Assembly (NCBI RefSeq): GCF_900141915.1
Contig: NZ_FQZG01000005.1
Span: 51,433-115,432 of the forward strand
DNA: 64,000 nucleotides
Source of the DNA: Tessaracoccus bendigoensis DSM 12906
GTDB taxonomy: Bacteria > Actinomycetota > Actinomycetes > Propionibacteriales > Propionibacteriaceae
Reading direction: 5' to 3'
Position numbers and translations under genes: made by a program. The notes under the pieces are model-generated. The model was not told the DNA's origin and did no database searches. It saw only the letters and a program-made list of their open reading frames with translations. The first letter of the stretch is position 1; each line of letters starts with the position of its first letter. Positions 1 through 8,046 of this stretch are shown here, in pieces.

Positions 1-7
1 GTCTTCC

Positions 8-769
8 TTGTCCCGCGCGCCCGAGATCTGGCCGGAGGCCCGCACGCTCCGCGTCGGCACCGGAACGGTGGGGGTCGTGATGAGCCATGGCTTCACCGGC
101 TCCGTCCAGTCAATCGCACCGTGGGCACACGCGTTGGCGGAACCTTCCGCCGACTGGCCGGGTGCGCGCGTCATCGCGCCGAGGCTCCCCGGCCACGGTA
201 CAACGTGGCGGGACCTGTCCCGCACCCGGTGGTGGGACTGGTACGCGGCCGTCGAGGACGCCTACCTCGAGCTTGCCGATGAGGTCGAGCACCTCTTCGT
301 CGCCGGGTTGTCGATGGGTGGCGCACTGGCGCTCCGGCTCGCCGAGCAGCGGTCAGTTACCGGTGTGCTTCTGGTGAACCCGGCGATTGCAACCCGCGAC
401 AAGCGGGTCGCTCCCGCGAGCCTGATCCACCGCGTGCTGCCTCCGCAGAAGGGCATCTCCTCAGACATCGCCCGCGAGGGCGTCGAGGAACTCGGGTATC
501 CACGGTTCTCGGTGACGAGCCTGGCCACGATGACGCAGCTGTGGCGCGACGTGCGGTCATCGCTCAAGAGCGTGTCTGCCCCGGTCCTGCTGATGTGCTC
601 ACGCGAGGACCACGTCGTCGACGACCTGAGTGGCCAACTGATCCGCCGATCGGTCCGCGACGTGCGCACGGTCGATCTTGAGCGGAGCTACCACGTGGCG
701 ACGTTGGACCACGACGCCGGGTTGATCGCGTCCAAATCGCGCGACTTCGTGAAAGAACTCAGCCAATGA
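8..769 (+). CDS. Alpha/beta hydrolase, carboxylesterase/monoacylglycerol-lipase-like
   Basis: This 253-residue alpha/beta-hydrolase resembles actinobacterial carboxylesterases and monoacylglycerol lipases. HGFTG at residues 27-31 is the oxyanion-hole loop. GLSMGG near 100-105 is the nucleophile elbow with Ser102. An acidic residue in SREDHVVD and the His of SYHVATLDHD complete a plausible triad. There is no signal peptide, so it is probably cytosolic. The apparent start is a TTG only 7 bases from the window edge, so the true start may lie further upstream. The 3' end overlaps the convergent NlpC/P60 gene by 11 bp. The fold is clear; the substrate (acyl glycerol or another ester) cannot be told from sequence. 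Confidence 0.85.
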   Translation: MSRAPEIWPEARTLRVGTGTVGVVMSHGFTGSVQSIAPWAHALAEPSADWPGARVIAPRLPGHGTTWRDLSRTRWWDWYAAVEDAYLELADEVEHLFVAGLSMGGALALRLAEQRSVTGVLLVNPAIATRDKRVAPASLIHRVLPPQKGISSDIAREGVEELGYPRFSVTSLATMTQLWRDVRSSLKSVSAPVLLMCSREDHVVDDLSGQLIRRSVRDVRTVDLERSYHVATLDHDAGLIASKSRDFVKELSQ

Positions 770-1865
770 CGCGGCGTGCGCCGGTGAAGGGCATCGAGTC
801 GAGGCTGGTGACCCGGACCCCGGCGCGGGGGTTGGCGGCGTCGACGATCTTGCCGTTGCCGATGTAGAGACCGACATGGCTGACAGGGCTGTAGTAGAAC
901 ACCAGGTCGCCTGGCTGAAGATCCGACTTTGCGACCTTGTAGCCCACGGAGGCGTACTGCTCGCGCGAGGAACGGGTGATGTTGATCCCCACCTGCCGGT
1001 ATGCCCAGCTGGTGAGCCCGGAGCAGTCGAAGGTGTTCGGGCCGGAGGTGCCCCACACGTAGCTGCTGCCGACCTTGCCGAGGGCGGCGTCGACGACCTG
1101 CTGCGCGCGGCCTGACCCTGAGGCCGACTGGGACGGCGAGGTCGGTGCGACCTCAGGTGCCGGCGTGGCCGAACTGGCCACGGACGTGTCCGTTTCAGAA
1201 CGGCTGGCTTCCTGCGCGGCTGCCGCCTGCTCGGCTGCGGCCTGGGCGGCCGCCTCCCTGGCGATGCGCTCGGCCTCGATCGCGGCGAGGCGCGCCTGCT
1301 CTTCGGCCGAGAGGCGGTCGTAGACGGCCTGAGCCTGCTGCTCCAGCTTGTCGTAGTCCTCCGCAAGCGCAACCTTCGCTGCGGTGTCCTTGTCGAGTTC
1401 TTCCTGCGCCTTCGCAGCATCCTCACGCAAAGTGGTGAGCGCAGCCTGGTCGAGCTGAAGCTGCTGGATGCCTGCGTTCGAGCGATCGGCCTCCGCCTGA
1501 AGCACACCGAGCCCGCTCAGGAAGCTGCCTGCGTCGCTGCTGGTCAGGAGCTGCGCCGTCAGCGAGAACGAGTCGGTCTGTAGCTGCACCGCACCGACGT
1601 CGCCGAGCTGGGCTGACAGCTTCGCCACGCGATCCTCCTGCTTGGCGACGTCCTCCCCCAGAGTCTTCAGCTTCTGCGAGTTCTGGTCGGCGCGGTCGTG
1701 CGCCTCGATGATGTCCTGGTCGACGGCGGAGCTTTCCTGGTGGATCCGGTCGAGTTCCTTGCGCGCCTGCTCGACCGCATCGGGGTCTGCATGGGCGACA
1801 ACAGCCCCTGCAAAGACCGACGAGATCGCCACTGTGGCGGCGAGAACGATTCGGGCTCGATTCAC
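759..1865 (-). CDS. Secreted NlpC/P60 peptidoglycan endopeptidase with coiled coil
   Basis: A 368-residue exported cell-wall hydrolase of the RipA/Rv2190c type. Residues 1-25 form a signal peptide ending in AHA. Residues 30-190 are a long Glu/Gln/Ala-rich coiled coil, followed by a Ser/Thr/Pro-rich linker. The last 110 residues are the NlpC/P60 domain, with catalytic Cys281 in DCSGL and His330 in SHVGLYIG. It should cut the D-Glu to diamino-acid bond in stem peptides. I chose GTG at 1865 because GGAG sits 7 bases upstream, the signal peptide begins there, and a good promoter lies at 1900-1928. The open frame running further upstream has no support. In M. tuberculosis an NlpC/P60 gene also neighbours the exonuclease and trpD. 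Confidence 0.92.
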   Translation of the reverse strand: MNRARIVLAATVAISSVFAGAVVAHADPDAVEQARKELDRIHQESSAVDQDIIEAHDRADQNSQKLKTLGEDVAKQEDRVAKLSAQLGDVGAVQLQTDSFSLTAQLLTSSDAGSFLSGLGVLQAEADRSNAGIQQLQLDQAALTTLREDAAKAQEELDKDTAAKVALAEDYDKLEQQAQAVYDRLSAEEQARLAAIEAERIAREAAAQAAAEQAAAAQEASRSETDTSVASSATPAPEVAPTSPSQSASGSGRAQQVVDAALGKVGSSYVWGTSGPNTFDCSGLTSWAYRQVGINITRSSREQYASVGYKVAKSDLQPGDLVFYYSPVSHVGLYIGNGKIVDAANPRAGVRVTSLDSMPFTGARRVIG

Positions 1866-1899
1866 TACAACTCCAGGGACGACGGAAATTCCTGAGAGA

Positions 1900-1928
1900 A
1901 TCTTATGACGGTTGCCGCCGATTTCCAA
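1900..1928 (-). promoter_or_regulatory. SigA-type promoter of the NlpC/P60 gene
   Basis: On the minus strand TTGGAA (1928-1923) is followed after exactly 17 bp by TAAGAT (1905-1900). This predicts a start site near 1893 and a leader of about 28 bases before the GTG at 1865. Confidence 0.6.
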
Positions 1929-2126
1929 GAAGACCCGAGAACCGTGCAGGATCGGATGATCCGCTGCCCCGACCCCAGGACTCCTGACGGGGTGGGAGCT
2001 TCGACGAATGGTCTGAGCGGGAATCCAGCCTTCGGGAGGCAACCCGAGCGCCCGAGGAGCCGCTCGGCCGTCTACGCGATCCGAATCGACCATTCATGAA
2101 TTGCCTCAGGTGTCTCGCGGGCGCCC

Positions 2127-3118
2127 GCGGCGGCGCCGGACTGGGTGACCGTAAGGCCTGCCGCTCTCGTCCATCGAGCTGCCGGGTGGTGCTGTTGGTG
2201 GGCGCAGACACCAGCGATTGGTGGCCGATACCAACGGTATCGCTGGACACCAGCCGTATAACGCTGGTGACGAGCCTTTCCGCAGGTATCGACGTCAGAA
2301 GGCTGGTGTCGAGCCCTTCCGCAGGTATCGCGGCGGCGCCGGGCTGGGTGACTGCAAGGCCTGCCCCGATCATCCATCGAGCTGCCGGGTGGCGGTGATG
2401 GTCGGCGCGGACACCAGCGGTTTGTGGCCGATACCAGCAGTATCGCTGGACACCAGCTGTATACCGCTGGTAACCAGCCCTTCCATAGGTATCGACGGCG
2501 GAACGCTGGTGTCGAACCTTCCACTGGTATCGGCGGCACATCGCTGGTGTCGAGTCTTTCCGTTGGTGTCGCGGCGGCGCCGGACTGGGTGACTGTGAGG
2601 CCTGCCGCTCTCGTCCATCGAGCTGCCGGGTGGCGGTGATGGTCGGCGCGGACACCAGCGGTTTGTGGCCGATACCAACGGTATCGCTGGACACCAGCTG
2701 TATCCCGCTGGTGACGAGCCCTTCCACAGGTATCGACGTCAGAAGGCTGGTGACGGGCCTTTCCGCAGGTATCTACGTCAGAAGGTTGGTGACGGGCATG
2801 CGGCCAGCGACCGGGTGTCACCACGGCGTGTGCCTCGAGACGACGCTGGTGCTGTTGATCGGCGCGGACACCAGCGATTTGTGGCCGATACCAGCAGTAT
2901 CGCTGGACACCAGCCGTATACCGCTGGTGACCAGCCCTTCCACAGGTGTCGACGCCGGAACGCTGGTGACGGGCCTTTCCGCAGGTATCGACGTCAGAAG
3001 GCTGGTGTCGACGTCAGAAGGCTGGTGTCGACGTCAGAAGGCTGGTCTCGACGGCATATCCCTGGTGACGACGGTGGATCGCTGGTGTCGAGCCTTCCCT
3101 CTGGCGTCGTGGCGGCGC
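2127..3118. repeat. Intergenic repeat array 1: four inverted-polarity 19/20-bp modules
   Basis: No gene is supported between 1866 and 3150. Instead there are four related modules. Three begin with a GC-rich spacer (at 2127, 2330 and 2571) that contains a segment reading CATCGAGCTGCCGGGTG. Each module then has three ACC-marked steps (first at 2210, 2413, 2654 and 2870; spacing 20 then 19 bp), a 17-bp pivot of the form ACCAGC-N8-GCTGGT, and a run of GGTRTC-like steps at 18-20 bp. In the fourth module GGT falls at 2926, 2945, 2965, 2984, 3004, 3024, 3044, 3064 and 3084, with a decayed GGC at 3103. The module lacks the GC-rich spacer on its left. Several frames stay open on both strands, which is a by-product of the repetition rather than evidence of coding. 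Confidence 0.9.
2985..3044. repeat. 20-bp tandem repeat, three near-identical copies
   Basis: Three consecutive 20-bp units lie at 2985-3004, 3005-3024 and 3025-3044. They contain TCGACGTCAGAAGGCTG and differ only at the third base. They are part of array 1 and look like a recent local expansion of one step. Confidence 0.95.
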
Positions 3119-3149
3119 TGGACTCCTCGTCGAGGGAGCGCCGACGCCG

Positions 3150-3344
3150 TCATCCCGTCCGTTCGGCCGGCACCTCCAGCCTGAGCGGCGGGAGCAGGCC
3201 CGCGTCGGAGAGAACCTCCAGCGCCCGCACCTCGGGTTCCACCAGTTCGATGCTCGGTGGCCCGAGCAGGACCGAGACGACGCAATCGGCGCAGGCCGGG
3301 CCCTTCGCCCGGCAGGTGCGGCAGTCCACATGTAGCGATGTCAT
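3150..3344 (-). CDS. Small conserved CxxC-CxxC protein
   Basis: A 64-residue protein beginning MTSLHVDCRTCRAKGPACADC. Two cysteine pairs (C-x2-C, then C-x2-C in ACADCVV) suggest a small zinc-binding knuckle, followed by an acidic, leucine-rich tail. Short actinobacterial proteins with this cysteine pattern are, to my recollection, found beside the DEDDh/GIY-YIG nuclease gene. Here it is divergent from that gene with a 77-bp gap. The longer open frame upstream would run into the nuclease coding region and its promoter, so I chose the ATG at 3344, although its RBS is weak. The function is unknown; binding metal, nucleic acid or a partner protein are all possible. Confidence 0.7.
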   Translation of the reverse strand: MTSLHVDCRTCRAKGPACADCVVSVLLGPPSIELVEPEVRALEVLSDAGLLPPLRLEVPAERTG

Positions 3345-3421
3345 GGGATGCAGTCTCGTCGAGCCCTCTGACACATTCCCCGCACGGGGTCCTGTCTGAG
3401 GCGTGGCGTAGCGTGCCTGCC

Positions 3422-5149
3422 ATGTCGAACACCACCGCCGCACAGCCGAGTTTCGAAGATCTTGGCAGGCCACTGACGGATGTCACCTTCGTGGTTGTCG
3501 ACCTCGAAACGACCGGCGGCGGGTCCGACTCCGAGATCACGGAGATCGGCGCCGTGAAAGTGCAGGGCGGCCGGGTCCTCGGCGAGTTCCAGACCCTGGT
3601 GCGTCCCGGTTCGCCCATCCCGGCGATGATCCAGGTACTCACCGGCATCACGAATCAGATGGTCGCCACATCGCCGACTATCGACTCGGTGCTGCCTGCT
3701 TTTGCGGAGTTCGCGGCCGGATCGGTGTTGGTGGCACACAACGCCCGCTTCGATGCCGGGTTCCTCAAGCGTGGTTTCGAGCAGATCGGCCTGACCTGGC
3801 CGGGGCCAACCGTCGTCGACACGGTCGCACTGGCCCGATGCGCATTGCTGCGCGATGAGGTTCCCAACTGCAAACTTGGCACGCTCGCCCGCTACTTTCG
3901 GGCCACCACCGAGCCGAACCACCGTGCCCTTAGCGATGCGCGCGCCACGGTCGATGTCCTGCACGCCCTGCTGGAACGCGTCGGCAACCTGGGTGTGGGC
4001 ACGTTGGAGGATCTGACGGAGTTCACGCTGCAGGTCTCCCCCGACCGGCGCGCGAAACGCGCGTGGGCACAAGACGCCCCCGGGTCGGCGGGTGTGTACT
4101 ACTTCGTGTCCGACTCCGAGGGCCCAGACGGGCCGCAGCGGGAAGTGCTCTACGTGGGCAAGTCGAACAACCTCAGACGCAGGCTCCGTTCATATTTCTC
4201 GGCTTCTGAGAAGCGCAGCCGCATCCACGAAATGGTGCGCGTCGCGACAGGGGTCGAGTTCGTCGAGTGCGCCACAGACCTGGAAGCCGAGGTCCGTGAG
4301 CTGCGGATGATCGAATCCCTGGCCCCGCGCTACAACCGGAGGTCGAAGAACCAGCGGAAGCTGTGGTGGCTCAAACTCACCGACGAGCCGTTTCCTCGGT
4401 TGTCCGTGGTGTCCCGGCTGGGCAGCTCCACCCGGTTCTTCGGCCCGTTTCACAGCCGCGGCGCCGCCGAAGAGGCGGCGCTGACAATCTATGACGCCTA
4501 CCGACTGCGTCGTTGCTCTACCAGGTTGTCCGCTCGAAGGCCGAGCCCCTCATGCGCACTCGGCGAGATGGGACGATGCCTGGCCCCCTGCGAATTGGGC
4601 GCTGGAGCCGAGGGCTACGGGGCTGCGGCGGCGGCTCTGACAGAGGGGTGGGACGGCGATGTGAGACCCGTGCTGCGCAGCGCCCAGGGGAGGATGCGGA
4701 AACTCATCGGAGCGCAGCGCTACGAGGAGGCAGGAGAACTGTCCGAGAGGTTGGGCACCTACTACCGCACCTCTCTACGATTCCACCGGATCAGGTCCCT
4801 GGCCAGGTGCCCCCAACTGGTCGCGGCTGCCCCGTCGGCACGAGGCTGGGAGATCCACGTGATCCGCTACGGGCGGCTGGCCGCTTCCACGGCCGCACCT
4901 GGCAATTCGGCGCGCACCGCGTCGGAGGCTGCGGTGGCCGCCGCCGAAACCGTGCTGGAGCCGGGCAACGGGTTGCCCGCGGCCAGCATCGAGGAGGCCG
5001 AACGGGTCGCGGCCTGGCTCGAGCTTCCGGGCGTGCGACTCATCGACACCGACGGCGACTGGGCCTGGCCGGTGCACTCTGGGGTTCCCGAAGGTTCGTT
5101 CCCGAGGGAGTTGTTAGGGCCCCGTCCACTCACGCACGAGACCTCCTGA
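3422..5149 (+). CDS. DEDDh 3'-5' exonuclease fused to GIY-YIG (UvrC/Cho-like) nuclease
   Basis: A 575-residue two-nuclease protein like M. tuberculosis Rv2191. Residues 22-190 form a DnaQ/epsilon-type exonuclease: DLETTG supplies Asp27 and Glu29, later motifs include HNARFDAGFL, and NHRALSDARAT carries the terminal His/Asp. Residues 220-310 form a GIY-YIG endonuclease domain like the UvrC N-terminus (GVYYFVSD, then YVGKSNNLRRRLRSYF). The C-terminal part resembles UvrC/Cho regions, with the cysteine cluster RCLAPC. A role in excision repair or processing of damaged ends is inferred. The ATG at 3422 was chosen because conserved sequence begins there and the upstream frame overlaps the divergent small gene. 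Confidence 0.9.
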   Translation: MSNTTAAQPSFEDLGRPLTDVTFVVVDLETTGGGSDSEITEIGAVKVQGGRVLGEFQTLVRPGSPIPAMIQVLTGITNQMVATSPTIDSVLPAFAEFAAGSVLVAHNARFDAGFLKRGFEQIGLTWPGPTVVDTVALARCALLRDEVPNCKLGTLARYFRATTEPNHRALSDARATVDVLHALLERVGNLGVGTLEDLTEFTLQVSPDRRAKRAWAQDAPGSAGVYYFVSDSEGPDGPQREVLYVGKSNNLRRRLRSYFSASEKRSRIHEMVRVATGVEFVECATDLEAEVRELRMIESLAPRYNRRSKNQRKLWWLKLTDEPFPRLSVVSRLGSSTRFFGPFHSRGAAEEAALTIYDAYRLRRCSTRLSARRPSPSCALGEMGRCLAPCELGAGAEGYGAAAAALTEGWDGDVRPVLRSAQGRMRKLIGAQRYEEAGELSERLGTYYRTSLRFHRIRSLARCPQLVAAAPSARGWEIHVIRYGRLAASTAAPGNSARTASEAAVAAAETVLEPGNGLPAASIEEAERVAAWLELPGVRLIDTDGDWAWPVHSGVPEGSFPRELLGPRPLTHETS

Positions 5150-5155
5150 ACCGCG

Positions 5156-5189
5156 GGAGCCGCCAACCCGTCTCCGGATAGGCGGCTCC
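5156..5189. terminator. Hairpin between convergent nuclease and cyclophilin genes
   Basis: GGAGCCGCC (5156-5164) pairs perfectly with GGCGGCTCC (5181-5189). It sits between two convergent genes, so it can serve both. There is no strong T-run. Confidence 0.6.
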
Positions 5190-5204
5190 TCAGCCACGGG
5201 GCGA

Positions 5205-5714
5205 TCAGGCCAGTGTCACCGAATCGATGACCACCGCGTCGACCGGACGGTCGCGCCGATCGGTGGGCGTGGCGGCGATTGCATCGACCACCTTCTGGCT
5301 CGCGGGGTCTACCACCTCACCGAAGATGGTGTGGCGGCGGTTCAGGTGCGGCGTGGGGCCGACGGTGATGAAGAACTGGGATCCGTTGGTCGCCGGTCCA
5401 CGGTTGGCCATCGCGAGGAGGTACGGCCGGTTGAAGGAGAGCTCCGGATGGAACTCATCGGCGAAGGTGTAGCCCGGTTCCCCGGTGCCGTCGCCCAACC
5501 GGTCACCACCCTGGATCATGAACCCGGAGATGACGCGGTGAAACGCGACGCCGTCATAGAAGTTGCCGGTCGTCTTCTCGCCGGTGACGGGGTCGCGGTA
5601 CTCCTTGGTGCCGCCGGCGAGGCCGACGAAGTTCTCGACGGTCTTCGGCGCCTGATCCTCGAACAGTTCGATGACGATGTCGCCGCGGTTGGTGTGCAGT
5701 GTCGCAGTGCTCAC
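5205..5714 (-). CDS. Cyclophilin-type peptidyl-prolyl cis-trans isomerase
   Basis: A 169-residue single-domain cyclophilin with no signal peptide, so it should act in the cytoplasm. Diagnostic motifs are [14 protein letters not shown] (with the catalytic Arg and Phe), [18 protein letters not shown], and [12 protein letters not shown]. The small insertion [17 protein letters not shown] is typical of actinobacterial and cyanobacterial short cyclophilins. It catalyses Xaa-Pro isomerisation during protein folding. It is transcribed alone, leftward, from the 193-bp intergenic region shared with the sunset-domain gene. Confidence 0.95.
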   Translation of the reverse strand: MSTATLHTNRGDIVIELFEDQAPKTVENFVGLAGGTKEYRDPVTGEKTTGNFYDGVAFHRVISGFMIQGGDRLGDGTGEPGYTFADEFHPELSFNRPYLLAMANRGPATNGSQFFITVGPTPHLNRRHTIFGEVVDPASQKVVDAIAATPTDRRDRPVDAVVIDSVTLA

Positions 5715-5907
5715 GGATGTCCTTATCTAGCGTTGGGGAACCCTTCCTTGCAACCAGTGTGGCAGATGGATCTCAGGGGCAGCGGCCCCACCAGGGTCGC
5801 TACCGGCCGCCAATCGGCCCGTTTTCGCCTTCGCCACTTGATGGAACCCGACAAACCGGTAGCGTTGAAAGTGCTCGATTACGAGCCACAACCTACGGGA
5901 GGAACTT

Positions 5908-6753
5908 GTGAAGAAGTCACAAGAGCTGACGAAGGCCGCCGCGGAGACCGTCTCCGCCGCCGCCGAGTACTCAACGGCCGCACTCAAAGAAGGCCTGGAC
6001 AGGGCCCAGGACCTGCTGGCGGAGGCCCAGAAGCAGGCCGCCCCCATGCTTCACGACGCCAAGGTCCGCACGGCCGACCTGGCCTCGAGGAAGCTGGACG
6101 ATTTCGAGCCGCACATCAAGGAGACATTCGAGAAGGTCTCCCCTGCAGTCGACGCCGCGATGGACAAGGTCACCGATGACCTGCTCCCCAAGCTGCAGGA
6201 CGCCCTCCACACCGCGGCCGGGCACGTCGTGGCGGAGGTGGAGGAGCCGAAGAAGAAGAGCAAGCTTCGTAAGGTGGGCAAGTTCCTCGCGATCAGCGCC
6301 CTCGTCGCAGGGGCGGTCGCCGCGGTGCGTCACTTCCTCGCTCCCAAGGACGACGGCTGGACCGCCCATGAGCCTTCCAAGGCATATGTCAACAACAACG
6401 ACACCTTCTCCAACGCCGCCAAGTTCGCATCGGACATGGATGCGGCCACCGATGACGACGGCAACGACGAGGTGATCGTCTCGGCGGAAGAGGTTGACGA
6501 TCAGGTCGACATGACGTCGGAGGGTGCGCCTGCGCCCCACGTGACCTACGTCACCGAATCGGATGCCTCCGGCTACGGTGAGGGGTCATACGTGGGCACC
6601 GAACCGCCGGAGGGCTATTCCATCAAGGGCAACGAGCGTTCCAAGAAGTACCACCTGCCCGGCACCGGTGGTTATGAGCGAACGATCGCCGAGGTGTGGT
6701 TCACGTCGGAAGAGGCTGCTGAGGCCGCCGGTTTCACCAAGGCTCAGCGTTAA
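5908..6753 (+). CDS. Membrane-associated protein with C-terminal sunset domain
   Basis: A 281-residue protein. Residues 1-110 are an Ala/Lys/Glu-rich amphipathic helical region. One membrane segment lies near 128-146 ([19 protein letters not shown]). An acidic, low-complexity stretch follows (about 175-225). The end (about 236-281) matches the sunset domain: [13 protein letters not shown], then [15 protein letters not shown]. This short domain recurs at the ends of actinobacterial membrane proteins, and its function is not well defined. The GTG at 5908 is preceded by a strong GGGAGGAAC ribosome-binding site. The gene stands alone and converges on the winged-helix gene. Confidence 0.8.
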   Translation: MKKSQELTKAAAETVSAAAEYSTAALKEGLDRAQDLLAEAQKQAAPMLHDAKVRTADLASRKLDDFEPHIKETFEKVSPAVDAAMDKVTDDLLPKLQDALHTAAGHVVAEVEEPKKKSKLRKVGKFLAISALVAGAVAAVRHFLAPKDDGWTAHEPSKAYVNNNDTFSNAAKFASDMDAATDDDGNDEVIVSAEEVDDQVDMTSEGAPAPHVTYVTESDASGYGEGSYVGTEPPEGYSIKGNERSKKYHLPGTGGYERTIAEVWFTSEEAAEAAGFTKAQR

Positions 6754-6765
6754 GGAACCACTTCC

Positions 6766-7968
6766 CTAACCGAGTTCCCTTTGGAGGTCACCGGCCCATG
6801 TCCCTGGGCCGGTGACCTCCACCGATTCCAGCCCCTGCCAGGCTGCCGCCTCATACAGCAGCGGCGCCACCCGGCGGGCCAGGGCGCCGCGTCGCGCCAC
6901 CGCATCAGGTTCGATGTGGGCGTGCTGGACCCGCAGCACCCCAGCGGCGCGGTCGCTCTTGAGATCGACGCGCCCGACGATGCGATCGTCGACGAGGACC
7001 GGCATCACGTAGTAGCCGTGGACCCGCTGCGCAGCGGGCGTGTAGATCGAGATCCGGTAGCGGAACCCGAAGAGGCGTTCGGCCCGGGGCCGGTGCCAGA
7101 CGAGCGGGTCGAATGGCGACAACAGTGCCGCGGCCTCGACCGCCCTCGGTATGCGGGTGCCGACAGCCAGGAAAGCGGGCCTGTCCCAACCGTCGACGAC
7201 GACCGGTTCCAGCTCTCCGTTTGCAACCAACCGGTCGACGGCCGCCTTGGCGGTGGCCATCCTGAGCCGCGGGTAGTCGGCCAGGTCGTCCAACGTCGCC
7301 ACACCGTAGGTGGCAGCGGCTCTGCGGACCAATTCCAGGACCGCGTCGTCACGGGGCATGGACGTCCGCGCCTCCGGGGGCAGGACGTCGTCTGCCACGG
7401 CCAGTCGGCGTTCGAAGCGCCTGCGCCCGACGACGACAAGTTCGCCCCGCCGGAACAGCCAAGTCGCCGCCCAGTGGACATCGTTCCTGTTCCACCAGCC
7501 ACCTCCCGTTGACACGTTCTGCGGATGCTCGAGTTCACGCACACACAACGGCCCGCGCTCAGCAAACTCACCCAGCACATCCGCGATCAGCGCGGCGTGC
7601 TCGGCACCCCAGGCCACGAACCCCGGCCTCATCGGCTGCTCACGATGCCACGCCCACAGCGGCCAGTCCGACACCGGTAGCACCGCGGCCTCATGGGCCA
7701 CGTACTCGGTGTAGGCACCGAGCCCGGCGCCGTGGTCGTGCCTCAGGAGCCGGTCCAGTTCGGCGCGGTCGTAGGGCCCGATCCTCGCCAGGAGGGGCAG
7801 GTAGTGGCTTCGCTCGAAGACGTTGACCGAGTCGAGTTGCAGCACCCCCATCCTGGAGATGGTCCGGCGAAGCGCCGCCGCACCCGGCCGGGCTGGGCGC
7901 GCCCGGCCCAGCCCCTGAGCCGTGACGGCCACCCGCCTGGCCTGTTCAAGGCTGAGTCGTCGTGGCAT
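6766..7968 (-). CDS. Winged-helix DNA glycosylase-like protein (YcaQ/AlkX family)
   Basis: A 400-residue member of the HTH_42 / YcaQ family. Characterised members (E. coli YcaQ, Streptomyces AlkZ) unhook DNA interstrand crosslinks or remove bulky alkylated bases. Visible family features are the N-terminal RLSLEQARRVAVTAQGL, VLQLDSVNVFERSHYLPLLARIGPYD, and the C-terminal LLSPFDPLVWHRPRAERLFGFRYRISIYTPAAQRVHGYYVMPVLVDDRIVGRVDLKSDR. The QLDSVN segment may correspond to the catalytic Q-x-D motif of this group. The ATG at 7968 starts at conserved sequence. The last codons form part of a 16-bp perfect hairpin (6783-6798 / 6805-6820) that may end transcription of the convergent gene. Confidence 0.88.
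   Translation of the reverse strand: MPRRLSLEQARRVAVTAQGLGRARPARPGAAALRRTISRMGVLQLDSVNVFERSHYLPLLARIGPYDRAELDRLLRHDHGAGLGAYTEYVAHEAAVLPVSDWPLWAWHREQPMRPGFVAWGAEHAALIADVLGEFAERGPLCVRELEHPQNVSTGGGWWNRNDVHWAATWLFRRGELVVVGRRRFERRLAVADDVLPPEARTSMPRDDAVLELVRRAAATYGVATLDDLADYPRLRMATAKAAVDRLVANGELEPVVVDGWDRPAFLAVGTRIPRAVEAAALLSPFDPLVWHRPRAERLFGFRYRISIYTPAAQRVHGYYVMPVLVDDRIVGRVDLKSDRAAGVLRVQHAHIEPDAVARRGALARRVAPLLYEAAAWQGLESVEVTGPGTWAGDLQRELG
6783..6820. terminator. 16-bp stem hairpin inside the 3' end of the glycosylase-like gene
   Basis: GGAGGTCACCGGCCCA (6783-6798) pairs perfectly with 6805-6820 around a 6-base loop. It lies 30 bp past the sunset-domain gene and codes for the last residues of the convergent gene. 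No T-run follows it, so its terminator role is inferred. Confidence 0.5.
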
Positions 7969-7987
7969 GGGCCCAACAATAGGCAGG

Positions 7988-7996
7988 TTGTCCACA
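7988..7996 (+). promoter_or_regulatory. Isolated DnaA-box-like site
   Basis: TTGTCCACA matches the consensus DnaA box of high-GC actinobacteria. It lies between the divergent glycosylase-like and prepilin-peptidase genes. It is a single 9-mer and could be chance. Confidence 0.3.
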
Positions 7997-8046
7997 GATC
8001 CGGGCAGGTGCACGCAGTCGCTCGCGGGGCCAACTACTCTCTGCGC

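Noticed and set aside
1866..2093. c-di-AMP (ydaO/yuaA) riboswitch before the NlpC/P60 gene
   Set aside because: Such switches often control cell-wall hydrolases, but the conserved blocks are absent and the predicted leader is only about 28 bases.
2127..3118. CRISPR array
   Set aside because: Steps are 18-20 bp with no unique spacers between identical repeats, polarity flips at a pivot, and there are no cas genes in the window.
1903..3399. Long open frames on both strands across array 1 (up to 274 codons)
   Set aside because: Several frames are open at once because the repeats lack stops; 19+20 bp gives 39 bp (13 codons), which yields repetitive peptides by arithmetic. They overlap the NlpC promoter and have no ribosome-binding sites or recognisable domains.
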